The position numbers and the translations under genes were made by a program. From Capitella teleta (lineage: Eukaryota; Annelida; Polychaeta; Capitellidae): a DNA stretch of 64,000 nucleotides. This document shows positions 9,801 to 19,557 of this stretch, in pieces. Each line of letters opens with the position of its first letter. Position 1 is the stretch's first letter. The notes under the pieces were generated by a model. That model searched no databases. It was not told where the DNA came from and worked only from the letters and a program-made list of their open reading frames with translations. The stretch is from positions 50,495 to 114,494 of the forward strand of contig KB292771.1 of assembly GCA_000328365.1 (NCBI GenBank). The letters are read 5' to 3'.

Positions 9801-11481
9801 AGGTTTTAGGGAAAGTCTTTCCCTACATCTGCGCTTTGCTGCAAGTGCAGTTCCCCCGAGATCTAGAGCGCGACGCTGTCTTCAAGAACCTGTGCGTGAT
9901 GCTGCAGCCCAATTTGGATCGCATGCAGGCCAACTGCTGGCATCTGTTCTGCATAGCGGCTGCAACCCTCAGCACTAGTGACCGTGAACTAGTCGAGGTG
10001 CTGACAGAGTTCATGCACACCTTAAGAGCACATTTGGGCACGAAAGGCTGGAACACGGTCAGCCAGCAAGTGGGGGCACAAGTGGCAATTGTGCTGCGCA
10101 AACGCTACAAACTCTATTGACCTCTGTATATGCGTCAGAATGCACAGGATATTCACAATGTTGTATTTTTTATAAGTGTGTCTGCTTTCCGGAATAAATT
10201 TCCATATATGTGTTTATTCCTTTAATACATAAACATACTGACCTTATGGACTGAAGACCCAAGACTGGCCATGGCGCCCAGAACATCAGCGTCCACTTTG
10301 CGAGTGTACGTCTGACCGCAGATAATGAACGCTCTGGAACAGGGTTCAGAGGTCAGCAAAGATTACAAGTGAATCGTAATGTCCTCACGATTTGAAACCG
10401 GCCATCTCAGTGACCAGTTTATCGAGCACTTCGACTTTTTCGTGATTTCCTTCAAAGAGCTCCAAGAACGATGCCTGAGTTCCGGTGGTGCCCTTGACCC
10501 CTCGGAAACGAAGGTCATCTTGAACCCTCTGCAGATTGCGCAGATCCATAAGCAGATCCTGAATCCAGAGGCAGCCTCTCTTGCCCACAGTGGTCAGTTG
10601 GGCTGGCCTGCGAAGTGGTCAGGTGGTCAGATTACGTGATGATCCGGAGAGGAGTACTTACTGCATGTGGGTGAAGCCCAGAGTTGGCAGATTCCGATGC
10701 TCTTCGGCGAAGATGGACAAGCGCTGAATGCATCTGGCAAGCTACGATTAAAATACAGCTTACCACGACACATAAACACAATGGAAACCCACCTTCCTCA
10801 GGACAATGTCCAGAGCCTCTTTCATGATGATCAAGTCCTGCAATTGAAGGGTCAGTAATGGTCAGCAAAGGTCATTAGAGACACTCACGGTGTTATCCCC
10901 GACATAGGCAGACGTGGCCCCCAAGTGGATGATGGCCGAAGCTTTGGGGCAGCAGGCGGAGAAGGTATGCACGTGCGCCATGACGTCATGGCGACACCGC
11001 TTCTCTTCAGCGGCTGCTCGGTCAAAGTCAATGTTGGTCAAGTTGGCTTCCATCTCAGCGATCTGTTCATCGGTGATGTCCAGGCCGAGAGTCTGAGGAG
11101 AAAACCAGGAGGGTCAGTCTGCTGGTCAAATTGCGACAATTATAAATTATAAACAGAATAATGAATACATTTCCACTCGATCAAGTGTTCTATTCACCCA
11201 TCAAAAGTCAAAAACATAACAGAACCAAGATTGACCACCGTCCAGCGACACCGCTGACCAACCTTTTGCGCCTTAGCTAACCATAGCCAGAGTTTGCGCC
11301 ACACGAGTGCTTTTTTGTGGTCACTGAACACATATCCAATGTCCTCGCTGGCGTACTTGTAGCGCTTGGACAGTGGCGAGCGGTAGTTCAAGTAGCCAAC
11401 GTCCGGCACACTGAGGTCCAGCTCATGCATCTGACGTTCAACGGATTGCGCGTAGTTGAATTGGGAGAGCGATGACGCCAT
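3820..11481 (-). CDS. ADSL: Adenylosuccinate lyase
   Basis: Ten exons (11263-11481, 10889-11092, 10793-10837, 10662-10741, 10389-10607, 10243-10333, 4563-4632, 4362-4509, 3957-4314, 3820-3906) join in frame to 506 residues, against 484 in human. The enzyme removes fumarate from SAICAR and adenylosuccinate in cytosolic purine synthesis. Blocks shared with animal ADSL include [48 protein letters not shown], the signature loop [15 protein letters not shown] (about residues 310-324), RTLDDSANR and [13 protein letters not shown]. The signature has Ala where human has Pro. Start: ATG at 11481, with an alternative in-frame ATG at 11541. Intron six (4633-10242) is 5.6 kb and encloses two other genes; the remaining introns are tens to a couple of hundred bp. 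A second possible first exon lies at 14922-15068. Confidence 0.93.
5074..6585 (-). CDS. Ankyrin-repeat and SOCS-box protein (ASB-like), intronless
   Basis: A single open frame of 503 residues from ATG 6585. Ankyrin repeats are clear: [20 protein letters not shown], then [55 protein letters not shown]. The C-terminus is a SOCS box: [13 protein letters not shown] followed by [13 protein letters not shown], the Elongin B/C and Cullin5 contact elements. Family knowledge: ASB proteins are substrate receptors of Cullin-RING ubiquitin ligases, so this is probably one; its substrate is unknown. The frame is open further upstream to 6894, but I prefer 6585 because a CCAAT plus TATA-like pair (6691-6710) lies about 110 bases before it and the upstream translation is Cys-rich and unlike ankyrin. 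It sits inside ADSL intron six, on the same strand as ADSL. Confidence 0.8.
   Translation of the reverse strand: MRVNRLPRRYSAVIHAFPRNEPMQLLWQRTYRQLQKLRQHQVHSWRRMLGERLIAVLESPSLSDPSKTTKIQELLSLSGDDVNTPRSDGYFPLLVATALGNDNFVRLLLQAGADVNQTVPREQWAEFECPSPVHQACRDGHLDILLCFMAWEPRLDLGVGNSRGRTPFMLAASSGNAQLLSEFKCPDLWSGRDLEGRNAMHVALKDLPDDENLTDVIDALTSMRREYTEEGNDQGLTPPKLAALLGRSNALRHIRRHHGDTGLSQLESALLDNDYERFRLVLGSVACHMRHLPNDVSLWVACRTGQEVFLGAMLETPVFQTSINAYKENTSPLSLAVLGDHVSCVEIMLRSGARMRTANMSLLRPTVARGQVAMTIIFFKHGADLDPLCDDIDAAWSCVSLVQNLRMMKVLLAAGFVGTPAKLWRHLRSVTDQSELVEYLDPRCFRIQHQRMPPSLKEWCRWSIRRRIVRGFYSRVPFLPLPSALRRYLVFNCTLRHLQANFF
6691..6710 (-). promoter_or_regulatory. CCAAT/TATA-like promoter of the ASB-like gene
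   Basis: Read on the minus strand, CCCATTGGCT is followed directly by AAATATAGCA. A start about 30 bases further on would leave a leader of roughly 75 bases before the ATG at 6585. This is inferred from sequence only. Confidence 0.35.
6946..7077. repeat. Small inverted-repeat element with GTGCGTGCGG-type ends
   Basis: The left end GGGCGTGCGTGCGGA and the right block TCCGCACGCCC, followed by GGACCGCACGCACG, are inverted relatives. The right block recurs, diverged, at about 31027-31060. It looks like a short non-autonomous DNA element. It lies between the two nested genes in ADSL intron six. Confidence 0.4.
7540..7630 (+). other. Possible 5' untranslated exon of the transportin-like gene
   Basis: A GTAAAATT donor follows 7630, and a good acceptor (TTTTGTGTTGCAG) ends at 7823, three bases before the ATG at 7826. 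One frame of this stretch looks protein-like ([17 protein letters not shown]), but it meets a stop soon after the junction. The frame in phase with the next gene has no ATG, so a non-coding leader exon is the simplest reading. Confidence 0.3.
7826..10120 (+). CDS. Transportin (karyopherin beta-2)-like protein, coding region intronless
   Basis: 764 residues from the ATG just after an acceptor at 7823. The in-frame ATG at 7772 lies in the presumed leader intron. HEAT repeats run throughout and match transportin-1 from its middle to its end, for example [12 protein letters not shown] (human: ALEACEFWLTLAE), LFHQMGP around an ALYESIGYL block, [15 protein letters not shown] (human: NNATWAIGEI), and [18 protein letters not shown]. 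Transportins carry PY-NLS cargo into the nucleus under Ran control. Differences: about 100 residues fewer at the N-terminus; the long acidic loop of HEAT8 is cut to about 20 residues without the acidic run; and the first cargo-pocket Trp (human CWTLSRY) is Phe here (CFAMQQL), while the second is kept. An intronless body inside another gene's intron suggests a retrocopy, but the frame is intact. AATAAA is at 10193. Confidence 0.8.
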   Translation: MRTLQDIELDIQSQDEAVVGSALEELRDHDLGHLDGRHGQTLMTLCSKRMLSPSIKMRAAALWVILQIVRHGQYIPVGGLSSSQQRAASNHSTRSRKIGSQTEILTKKLQTAALLDLSAGAEQEDFAKCHQNLCALITELQEQSPKKFLPGFKPIGQYLVKCTGHPDRAVATAASEYWAKLKVPPVSGKAMDHWVPSVLSQLQRLVPALLHNMVFHEEQVTFLEAGNLGENATPRIEELSNLRNYSALGFEKLCQIFQNEISAIFKPLVYGRLLHNESASWQETEATLLALSAFIQAVGLPRDMVKQQVKLHKKLLELYAHERPLVRAIACFAMQQLIGQPLKNAKDPYPEVLKANMRLLTDEYPEVQVMAVRSLSSMLAMNGRDLTPYKKKLINRFLEASNTLEGDASLALYESIGYLFHQMGPTMEESEVERILEPVLQHWDKMALAEVSADDIIAICQPMCVIAMHSGKGFETHNVPVLHKVCDFLQSVCTNGARSSHTPEDLTTKLVSIIDLISSIYEGQGSGANASVLECKVPQMCIRLLEAKELDCSVHQAVFAVLGHVGRHDYDALSPHVPSLLSAISRCVQRGNDVSLKNNALWALAQIAEKEKTQRDDLFQLTSNLLEVIEDVEGDQGCVINAALALTNLCASWPDHTAKVLGKVFPYICALLQVQFPRDLERDAVFKNLCVMLQPNLDRMQANCWHLFCIAAATLSTSDRELVEVLTEFMHTLRAHLGTKGWNTVSQQVGAQVAIVLRKRYKLY
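10193..10198 (+). terminator. Polyadenylation signal of the transportin-like gene
   Basis: AATAAA lies 72 bases after the stop codon and only 45 bases before the next ADSL exon on the opposite strand. Confidence 0.5.
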
Positions 11482-13180
11482 GATGCAGTCGACCGTGAGT
11501 GTTGGGGGACGACAGAGGAAGAAGTGTTTGTGCAACGACACACTCCGTTGGAGAAATCAATGATCAAACAGGAGACCCCGTGAGGAAATAGCGCACGGGG
11601 CTGGTAGCACCGAGACAAACATTTGACTTCTCTTTATTAAATCCAGATTAAAGTTCATAACATTATGATCTTTGTTGATTCAATAAATTCAATGAATTGA
11701 AAACGCAACACTTCTGGCTGAATGCATGATCGCTTCCCGCGAGCAGAATCAGAACTTGCGACATGCAATCAGAGAGGTATAAAATAATTGATTCTGGATC
11801 ATGCAATACGCAAGCCACAGGTATAAATAAGGCTTGGCTCGCATTTAATGGCTCTGCACACGCTAAATGGTGCATGACCTCTGCATGAACTGCTACAGGG
11901 TGGAATTAACTTGTGGCAACAGTACATTGTGTATTGCTACGCTATATGATCTGTGGCGATGTAAGCATGCATCGTAGCGAGCCTGCGGTTTTTTTTTTTT
12001 TTTTCTTCCTCGATATCACGGAGGATGTTGAGCTCAGTTTGTTAGAGGCACTGATGTTGGGAAGGAACGATTTCGAGAGGTCAACTTTTTATCTATACAA
12101 GTACTGTATAGCAAAGTAGTTGTTCAGCATAGAAATGAGCTGAGGGCGACTCCAGACTCTCAAAAATCTGTCTGGCACACCAATTAGAGAGCACATCATG
12201 CAGTAGATACGAACAGGCATAATAGTATTACAACTACACGACTGGCTCATAGCTCACTTCTGTTGAGGCCTGCTGGGTAAATTCCTTTGCAAGCTGATTC
12301 CTTCTCAAGTGAAGTGAGCGCTGTGCATGATGCAGGCGTTGAGTGGGAAAGCTTCTTGTATTTCCATTGATTTGTCCCCGAATGCAACAAACCATAAACA
12401 AGGATTGATTTTGCTCATTGAGAAATCGGAAACATTATTGCTGATGAAACCCATCTATTGTGATAAAGGAATTGCAATGTTATTTGTGGTATCAGGTCAC
12501 GCCAGCCTTAATAAGGGTTTGTGTATCAACTAGTGCCACAGTAACAAATATAGCCTGCATTCCTTATTTAGACGTGATCACTGGCAATCTATAGGGACAA
12601 TGAGTGAGGCTTGGAACAGTTGAAAGGCTTAAAAAAAAAAAAACTCAGCAAAATGGAGTTGAAACGGAATTGGTTGCAAGAAGCAACGGTGGAAGCTCGT
12701 CCAGTCACTTGATGCAGATCCCGTTGTTACGGTGTCCGCACTGTGTGATTATGGTCACGGATAACAGATAGCAGATAACGTTGCAGGAATTATAATTAGC
12801 TTTGAATCAGATAAACATTCCAGACGTTTCTTGCTCTTTCGATTAGAAGTCCGCTATACTCGATAATAAAATAAAGCAGGTGAATATTAATCGACTTGTT
12901 CTGTTCTAATATAAAATAAAATTCATAGCCATTGAGCTATTTTTTGGTCTAATTTGACTCATGTAAGTACCCTGGATCAACAGACCATCACTTGCTCATG
13001 CAAACATGGCAATGTTTCTTGCACATGGCACTCGTGCCCAGTCCACTTCATGGTTATAGTGATCAGTTATTGTAATTATAGATTCAATTATTCATCTCTT
13101 TGTAATTAGCTCCCTCTTCCCAGTCTTCTGTCATCTATTTCACTGCTCACTCTTTTGTATGTAAACCCTTCGGTATCAAT
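11482..13180. other. Non-coding stretch upstream of the proximal ADSL exon
   Basis: I see no supported exon. It contains a poly-T run (about 11991-12004), a poly-A run (about 12630) and AT-rich unique-looking sequence. If the distal ADSL first exon is used, this is intron. Confidence 0.4.
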
Positions 13181-13186
13181 TAAAGA

Positions 13187-13745
13187 TTGTCTTTCCTGTC
13201 TTTCCACTTCTTTGTGATTTCCTCATGCTGGCAATCGTGGTACGATATCCAAGTACCCGCAGATGGAGTGGACGATGCTGCCGAGCTGTTCCGCCTCTTC
13301 AATCAAAAGATGAGCGAGGACAACGAGGTTACTGACTCAATGATAATCACAAGGAAGATCCTGATTGGACTCGGAAACGAGGGTCTTCGCTGCCTTTACG
13401 CATCAGAATAAAAGCAGCTGAGAAAACAGATGAGCTCTGTGTTAAACGCCTTCTCAGAGATTATATTATTATTAGATTATTATATTATTATATATTATAG
13501 CCGCATAACATCAAAGAACTGCTACAGGACCTACGCCCACACTGGTTCTTCCGCGACACCCATGAAGTCAAAGATGGTATCCTGTTCAAGGGGAGACAAG
13601 TTCTAATCCCCGAAACGATGCAGGATGACATCCTCACTCAGCTGCATGCAGGCCGCCAAGGAATAGAGAAAACGAAATTGCTATACATGTACCTCGGCCC
13701 AAGTTCATCGTTCTGGGGAGGTTATTATATTTGTAGCTGTCAGCC
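13187..13745 (+). mobile_element. Ty3/gypsy LTR-retrotransposon fossil
   Basis: Two pieces resemble Ty3/gypsy polyproteins. About 13187-13411 is gag-like. About 13500-13690 resembles the zinc-binding N-terminal region of integrase. No terminal repeats are recognised nearby and most of the element is absent. It is a broken, old remnant carrying several breaks. Confidence 0.6.
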
Positions 13746-14662
13746 TGTCTGAGCACCCAGCATGTCAAGTGATGAAGCAGTCAGGAGCCTGCTACGATGG
13801 AAGCGTAGACCGTAAGCTTGCACAGCACTCCTCAGTTTGTGCAACTGCACGTTTTCAGGTTCTCTAATGATTTGAAATTTTAATACTAATGAATATCACC
13901 AAATTTCTGGTCAAATTTCTAATTTTCTAATTTATTTTTTACCCAAATAATTGTGTGTAATTCCTTATTGAAGATGTGTGGTGGAAGGATCTTTCAAAGA
14001 GGCAGAGGCCTTACTCAGGGATTTGAAGGCAATGTGTTCAATAAATTATTTGAAGTAATCTTGGAGCCCAGCGATGAAGTATATTAAAATTTCCTGCAAC
14101 TTACGGACAGATACTGTGATGTCTTTGGGCCGGGGATGAAGTGTATACAAGACCGGAAATCTAGATTGCCGACGAGAGGACCGACGTCAAATGCTATACA
14201 AGAAGCAGAGAAAAGGATTCCCTCGTCTAATGCTGATCCGCCCGTTTCCAGAATTTTTTCCGTTGACGGTTGCGGAAAAGGGGATCATGATGATTGTCTG
14301 CTTCAAAGAGAACTATGGCTGAACCCCTACGGAGTATTCCCTACTGGAGCTCATACATCGTGTGATCCAGTTGTTATGGCTATTGATGGTGAAGGTGAAC
14401 AGGGCAGTCATTGGTCAAATGATCAAGAATAGTTTGCGATTCTTTGCTTGCAATTAATCGAAATATATGATTGCGTGGGACCATGGAAATTTGACAGTCA
14501 CTTGTTGCGTGAAATGCATTGCACTTGAAGCGAGTTTTGCATGCCAGCTTAGGCACACTGGGCTTATTCTCCAACAATCAACCATTTTAGAGAATCATCT
14601 AACGCATGTTATCACGTACACAAAGAGGCACGTCAAATACAAAGAAATCAGCTGATTCAAGA

Positions 14663-14870
14663 TGCGTTATGATTCAATTGTGAGAACAAAGATTTTCCAT
14701 GGGCAAAAAATAGGAGAGGCAAAACCAAGAACAGCACAAAACAGAAACTTCGAACTCAAGAGATGAATATGGTTACATTATGAGGCAAGAGTGATGAATT
14801 ACACCCCCATTTCAACAAATTAGAATGAACAGGTTAAGGAGGGTCAACTAGTGCAGGAATCATAACGCAC
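14663..14870. repeat. Inverted pair of TGCGTTATGATTC
   Basis: TGCGTTATGATTC at 14663 and its perfect reverse complement, ending at about 14869, bound about 207 bases. This could be a small MITE or a chance inverted pair of the dispersed 11-base word described in the findings. Confidence 0.35.
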
Positions 14871-14921
14871 CCTTCACTCACAATGTCACATGTGATCGCA
14901 CTTTCAAGGGCGCAAACCGAC

Positions 14922-15068
14922 CTTTTCGGCTTTCGCCAAGTAAACCCAAAGTTGCCTCCAAGTGCTAAACTTCTTCATCTCACTGAAACAATGCGACATT
15001 TCCGGGCTCGCATATCGCGACGAAAGAGGAGAGCGGTATGAGTTTCTCGGGTTCTGTTCAGCCGCCAT
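14922..15068 (-). CDS. ADSL: Second ADSL-type first exon (distal)
   Basis: From ATG 15068 the exon encodes 49 residues including [16 protein letters not shown] and [13 protein letters not shown], then a GTCGGTTT donor. This is the ADSL N-terminus; it is closer to human ADSL ([24 protein letters not shown]) than the proximal exon at 11263-11481 is ([14 protein letters not shown]). Both exons end after a Lys codon in phase 0, so either can splice to exon 2 at 11092. No further ADSL exons follow it before the proximal copy. It is either an alternative first exon with its own promoter or the remnant of a tandem duplication. Confidence 0.75.
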
Positions 15069-15124
15069 GATTATTGCAGACGAAATAACGAAGAAGGTTG
15101 AAAGATGCAACCAAGTGCGTTATG

Positions 15125-15949
15125 ATCATGATGCTTGTCTCTCTTGAGGACGTGCATCGTCTTGCTGGAAGAACGGGATTTCAGGGTGCCCTTGAAGGCA
15201 GGGCGTGACAGTTGGTTCCAGAACCTCTGTTTTGTACGTCTTGTGTTCCAATTCCATTCAATCACTAGGATGGGAGTCTTGGAGTTGTAGGAAATTCCTC
15301 CGCACACCATGATGCTGGCTCCACCCCATCCATCCTGCTCCTGGATGCAGCAATCCCAGAACTGTTCTCCCCAAGTTCTCCACACGAGCCGTCTCCTGTC
15401 TGACATAACCAGGCAAATCCGGCCTTTGCCTGTGAAGAGGACACTTCTCCACCTCTGTAGGGTCCATCTCTGGTGAAATCGCGTCCACTGGAGACGACGA
15501 TGACATCTCTCAGCATTCAGGATTGAGCCTCTGTAACGGATTCGAGACCTCAATCTCAGTTCCTGAAGCCGGCGTGAGACTGTTCTTGCAGAGAGGAGTC
15601 GGTTGTGGATTTCTCTTGTTCCACGCGCCGTTACCACTGCTATTTTGAACCTGTTCTGGATTTGCGCTCGCCGGATTTGGCGATCCTGTCGCTCTGTCGT
15701 GACCTTTGGTCGTCCAGTACGAAGACGATCGGTGGTGGAGCCGGTTTCAGCCGCACGTTGGTGTAAGCAACGAATTGTTGATGCATTACATTCCATCTGG
15801 CGAGCAATGGTTCCAGGTTTCACTCCTCGGTCCAGAAGGCTTCTGGATAGTTCTCTTTGAAGCGCTGTCAACCATCCCATGGTGAAGTTTTCTTTAATGT
15901 CTAAATGCTTTCGTGTAGGGTTGTTTCTTATGCCCATTTCGGCAGTCAC
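15125..15949 (-). pseudogene. Tc1-family transposase remnant
   Basis: The frame begins at 15949. The N-terminal part carries helix-turn-helix-like sequence (ALQRELSRSLLDRG, GTIARQMECNASTIR) and a GRPKVTTERQDRQIRR linker. The catalytic core is recognisable (WTRFHQRWTLQRWRSVLF, VMSDRRRLVWR, IMVCGGISYNSKTP). It is inactive: the place of the first catalytic Asp (usually SDESRF) reads TGKGRI, and the block with the second Asp (QQDDARPQERQAS) is in a different frame, so there is at least one frameshift. The 3' end stops about 50 bases before the distal ADSL ATG. Terminal repeats were not recognised. Confidence 0.8.
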
Positions 15950-16755
15950 TATTGTCTACTGAACAATTGAGTACTCAAAATGAAGGTTACCGGGATTTCT
16001 AGACATGTGAACTAGCTGATCTTTGAAAGTGAAAGGCATGAGGTTGCCAAGCATGTTCGAAATATCTATTTCGCAACATTTCATGGCCTACAAAGTATAA
16101 TAACCCAATAATAATTGCAATAATAGACCCGTGCGTTTATTTTATCTCCAAGTATATAATAATAAAATAATAATAAATTTATTTTATAAAGCGTAAAATC
16201 CATTAAAATGCTCTAAACGCTCTTTACATAAAAAACAATGATGACATGGATAAAAATGAAATATGTATATTACAGGGATTGAATCAGAACTTATGAGTCT
16301 GTTTCTCTGAGATCTACAATATCAGAGGCCCTGCACCCTGTTCCTCAAATTTTATCATTTCGCTACAGGTACCCTCGCCAAGCCAATATACCTAACAAAC
16401 CGACAACGGCCACAACCACTGGTCCGCGGGGCTGAGTCATACACATTGTTGCCCAGCAGGATCGGCACTAAAACCAATACTATTCTGAGATCGATTCATG
16501 CAATCATGCCATCCCATTCTGACTGCCAACATTGTCCGAGATGTCCACAACGATCCAGTCTTTTTTCCAGACGAATCCAAACAGCACTACATGCAATGGT
16601 TTCCGGACGACTGTCCCGGGGCCATAATAAAATTATTACCCAAATGATCACCTGAGCTGTTCTTTTCAGACCCCTCAAATGCCATTGGGGCATTTGGCAC
16701 CTCGTGTCCATTTCAGATGGCCTTCACACCGCATCTGCTGGCTGTGCTGAGATTC

Positions 16756-16787
<32 letters not shown>

Positions 16788-17265
16788 CCCAACAACAAAA
16801 TCAATAACAAGACACGAAAAAAAAAAAAACAATTATGTAGCGTGTGGAAAATGTCGTTTGTAATGCTTGGAAAATGTCCTGTTCGTTTATTGGATTTTAT
16901 CTGTTATGTCATTTGTGAGTGCTGTGAGTAACGTCGGTACTTGGTAGTAGTACTGGCTGTTTGACTACTTGCTTTTCTAACTAATTCAATCTTTCAATGT
17001 TCAATTTTCGTGTTTAAATGGAAGTGGTGTCTGTGCGCAAAGAGAGGATCAGTTTAGGCGCTCTTATCTTGTTTGTATTATTCGATGCCTGTGTTTGATG
17101 TTGAAAGGAATGCTTCAATAACATTTGAAGTTCTGATTTTCCTCATTGACAGGATGGCGCATTTACATTCAATTAGAAACTCTTGAGTTCTTCAGCGCAT
17201 GTACTACAACTTTATTACACATTGGATCTTTCGGGTAAAATTAATTGTATGAAATTAATATGAAT
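15950..17265. other. Non-coding, low-complexity stretch
   Basis: I see no supported exon. It contains a T-run (16761-16788), an A-run (about 16818-16830) and, at 16140-16250, an AT-rich segment followed by AAAGCG- and GCTCTAAACGCT-like sequence. That segment resembles 21480-21570 and may be the 3' tail of a short retroposon. Confidence 0.4.
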
Positions 17266-19217
17266 GACATGTGCAGTGGCGTAGGAACCGGGGGGGCCGG
17301 GGGGCCGAGCCCCCCCAAGTCTAGGAGTGGGGGGGCCTGAGTATGTTTTGGCCCCCCCAAAAATTTGCACGTGCAGAAAAAAAAAAATCACAGCCATTTA
17401 GAGAAATCAGTCATTATTTTTGGTATTCGTATGTACGCAATTGTATGATAGTCCCATATTAATGATACTATGCTACACTGCCTTTGTTCTTCTCCCCTCA
17501 GTTCTCCTCCCCCCCCCCTCCCTCAGAGGAGCATCACCTCATTCTTCAGTTGAAAGAGGTAACCTAGGATAAAACTGACAACAGTAGCAGCTAAAATACG
17601 TGCATATATCCCACAATTACACTGCCACTGTATGTGAACAGTGTACATACTCACGTAGCTGACATACACAATACATGATACAATGAATGGCACTAGTATT
17701 ATGATACTACACTACTGACTACAGCGAGACGCCATGAGGTATACAGACCTCGCCAGATTTATCTGTGCTATTATTCACGACACTGCATGACCAACCCACT
17801 CATACATTGAAGAGGGGGGGCACTGACCTAGGCCCCCCCGCCCCCTCTCCTGTGGCCTGTTCTTACTCCACGGTAACTGAATGATACCCAGTCAGTCAGT
17901 CACTGACCAGTGGACTTGATCAGCATATACTAGTATACATGTATCTCACATTCTCAGATGATTCAAACTTGAAATTGAATTGACAATCTCTAGCACTCAC
18001 ATATCATTTTGAATATTTCCCCGCCCAATACATGCATGTACAGTGACGTACTCTCCCAGTCACAGTGAGCCTTGATCACTGCATGTAAAGGCTGTACGCA
18101 GTGTATAATCTCAGTTCCAGATGCGGTGTTAATGATTATCAATTATCATTTAAGGGGTATCTCTTTTGTGTGCACCGTTGCATAATCATTCACGTATTAC
18201 GCTATGCTTAGGAAACATGATGACGATNNNNNNNNNNNNNNNNNNNNNNNNNNNNNNNNNNNNNNNNNNNNNNNNNNNNNNNNNNNNNNNNNNNNNNNNN
18301 NNNNNNNNNNNNNNNNNNNNNNNNNNNNNNNNNNNNNNNNNNNNNNNNNNNNNNNNNNNNNNNNNNNNNNNNNNNNNNNNNNNNNNNNNNNNNNNNNNNN
18401 NNNNNNNNNNNNNNNNNNNNNNNNNNNNNNNNNNNNNNNNNNNNNNNNNNNNNNNNNNNNNNNNNNNNNNNNNNNNNNNNNNNNNNNNNNNNNNNNNNNN
18501 NNNNNNNNNNNNNNNNNNNNNNNNNNNNNNNNNNNNNNNNNNNNNNNNNNNNNNNNNNNNNNNNNNNNNNNNNNNNNNNNNNNNNNNNNNNNNNNNNNNN
18601 NNNNNNNNNNNNNNNNNNNNNNNNNNNNNNNNNNNNNNNNNNNNNNNNNNNNNNNNNNNNNNNNNNNNNNNNNNNNNNNNNNNNNNNNAAATTATGTTGT
18701 ATATCACTTATGTATGGCATCAATTGTTCATTTCTCATTTCTCAGATGGCTCAGCCAAGGACAGCGGACAGATTAACAAAGTTGAACGATGCCAAGCAGT
18801 GTGCTGCATGGCTATTGAACCTCATTATATAATCACCGGTATAAATGTATATGCATCACTCGTGAATTTATTTGTAATAAAACTAAGGTTCTGTTCTCCA
18901 TACCTTGTTGAATTACTTTATAGGTCATAAGTGGGAGGATACACAGGCGATTTTAGTTCATAGAATAAATTAACATTATAACATACTATATTTCTCTGAT
19001 GTAGGCCAAAGATCAATGATATATATATATACATGTACATACATGTATCTGCCTTGGATAATGTGTTAAATTCTAGTAATTAAGTGCTCAGACAATGGAT
19101 TTTTCACTCTTTATAACAAATTTTTTCCCGGGGGAGCATGCCCAGGTGTCCCCCTATCATTACCTTCAATTTGGGCCCCCCCAAGTCTGAGAACGTTCCT
19201 ACGCCTCTGGACATGTG
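17266..19217. mobile_element. Non-autonomous hAT transposon with 8-bp target duplication
   Basis: The element spans 17274-19209. The left end CAGTGGCGTAGGAAC matches the right end, read inverted (CAGAGGCGTAGGAAC), at 14 of 15 positions. It is flanked by identical octamers GACATGTG at 17266-17273 and 19210-19217, the duplication length typical of hAT elements. Subterminal C-rich blocks (CCCCCCCAAGTCT) occur at both ends. No transposase is visible, and the unread gap (18228-18688) is too small for one. The TIR and target duplication are nearly perfect, so the insertion is fairly recent. Confidence 0.85.
18228..18688. other. Assembly gap (461 N)
   Basis: Unread bases inside the hAT element. Open frames that cross it have no meaning. 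Confidence 1.
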
Positions 19218-19557
19218 ATTATGCAGACTAATGCCACATTGGAACATTGATCAGAAGCCGGCAGTAGGTAAAAATAACTTGCACATTTGAATAGAGCTGC
19301 TAGCGGTCCTGCTACCAAGAAAACGAAAACGAAACCAGAGAGTAAAACATTGTACTTTATAAACACTCTGGAATGTGCACTCACAATACATGTGCCAAAA
19401 TACATTTTTCACATTAAAGTAACAATGACATAATTATGATATTGCACACAAACAAACAAAAAAAACCAAACAAACAAAACCAGCCAGTGATGTATCACGG
19501 TAGGAGAAACAAATCTAAAATAGTAAGCTGAGTGTGCGCATGCAGTGAGATGGAATA

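Noticed and set aside
14136-14432. 98-codon frame on plus
   Set aside because: No splice context, no domain and neighbours are repeats; chance frame.
16446-16655. Short frames near 16446-16711
   Set aside because: No conserved motif or splice partner on either strand.
18166-18930. Frames of 170-250 codons across the N run
   Set aside because: Most codons are unread; the flanks belong to the hAT element.
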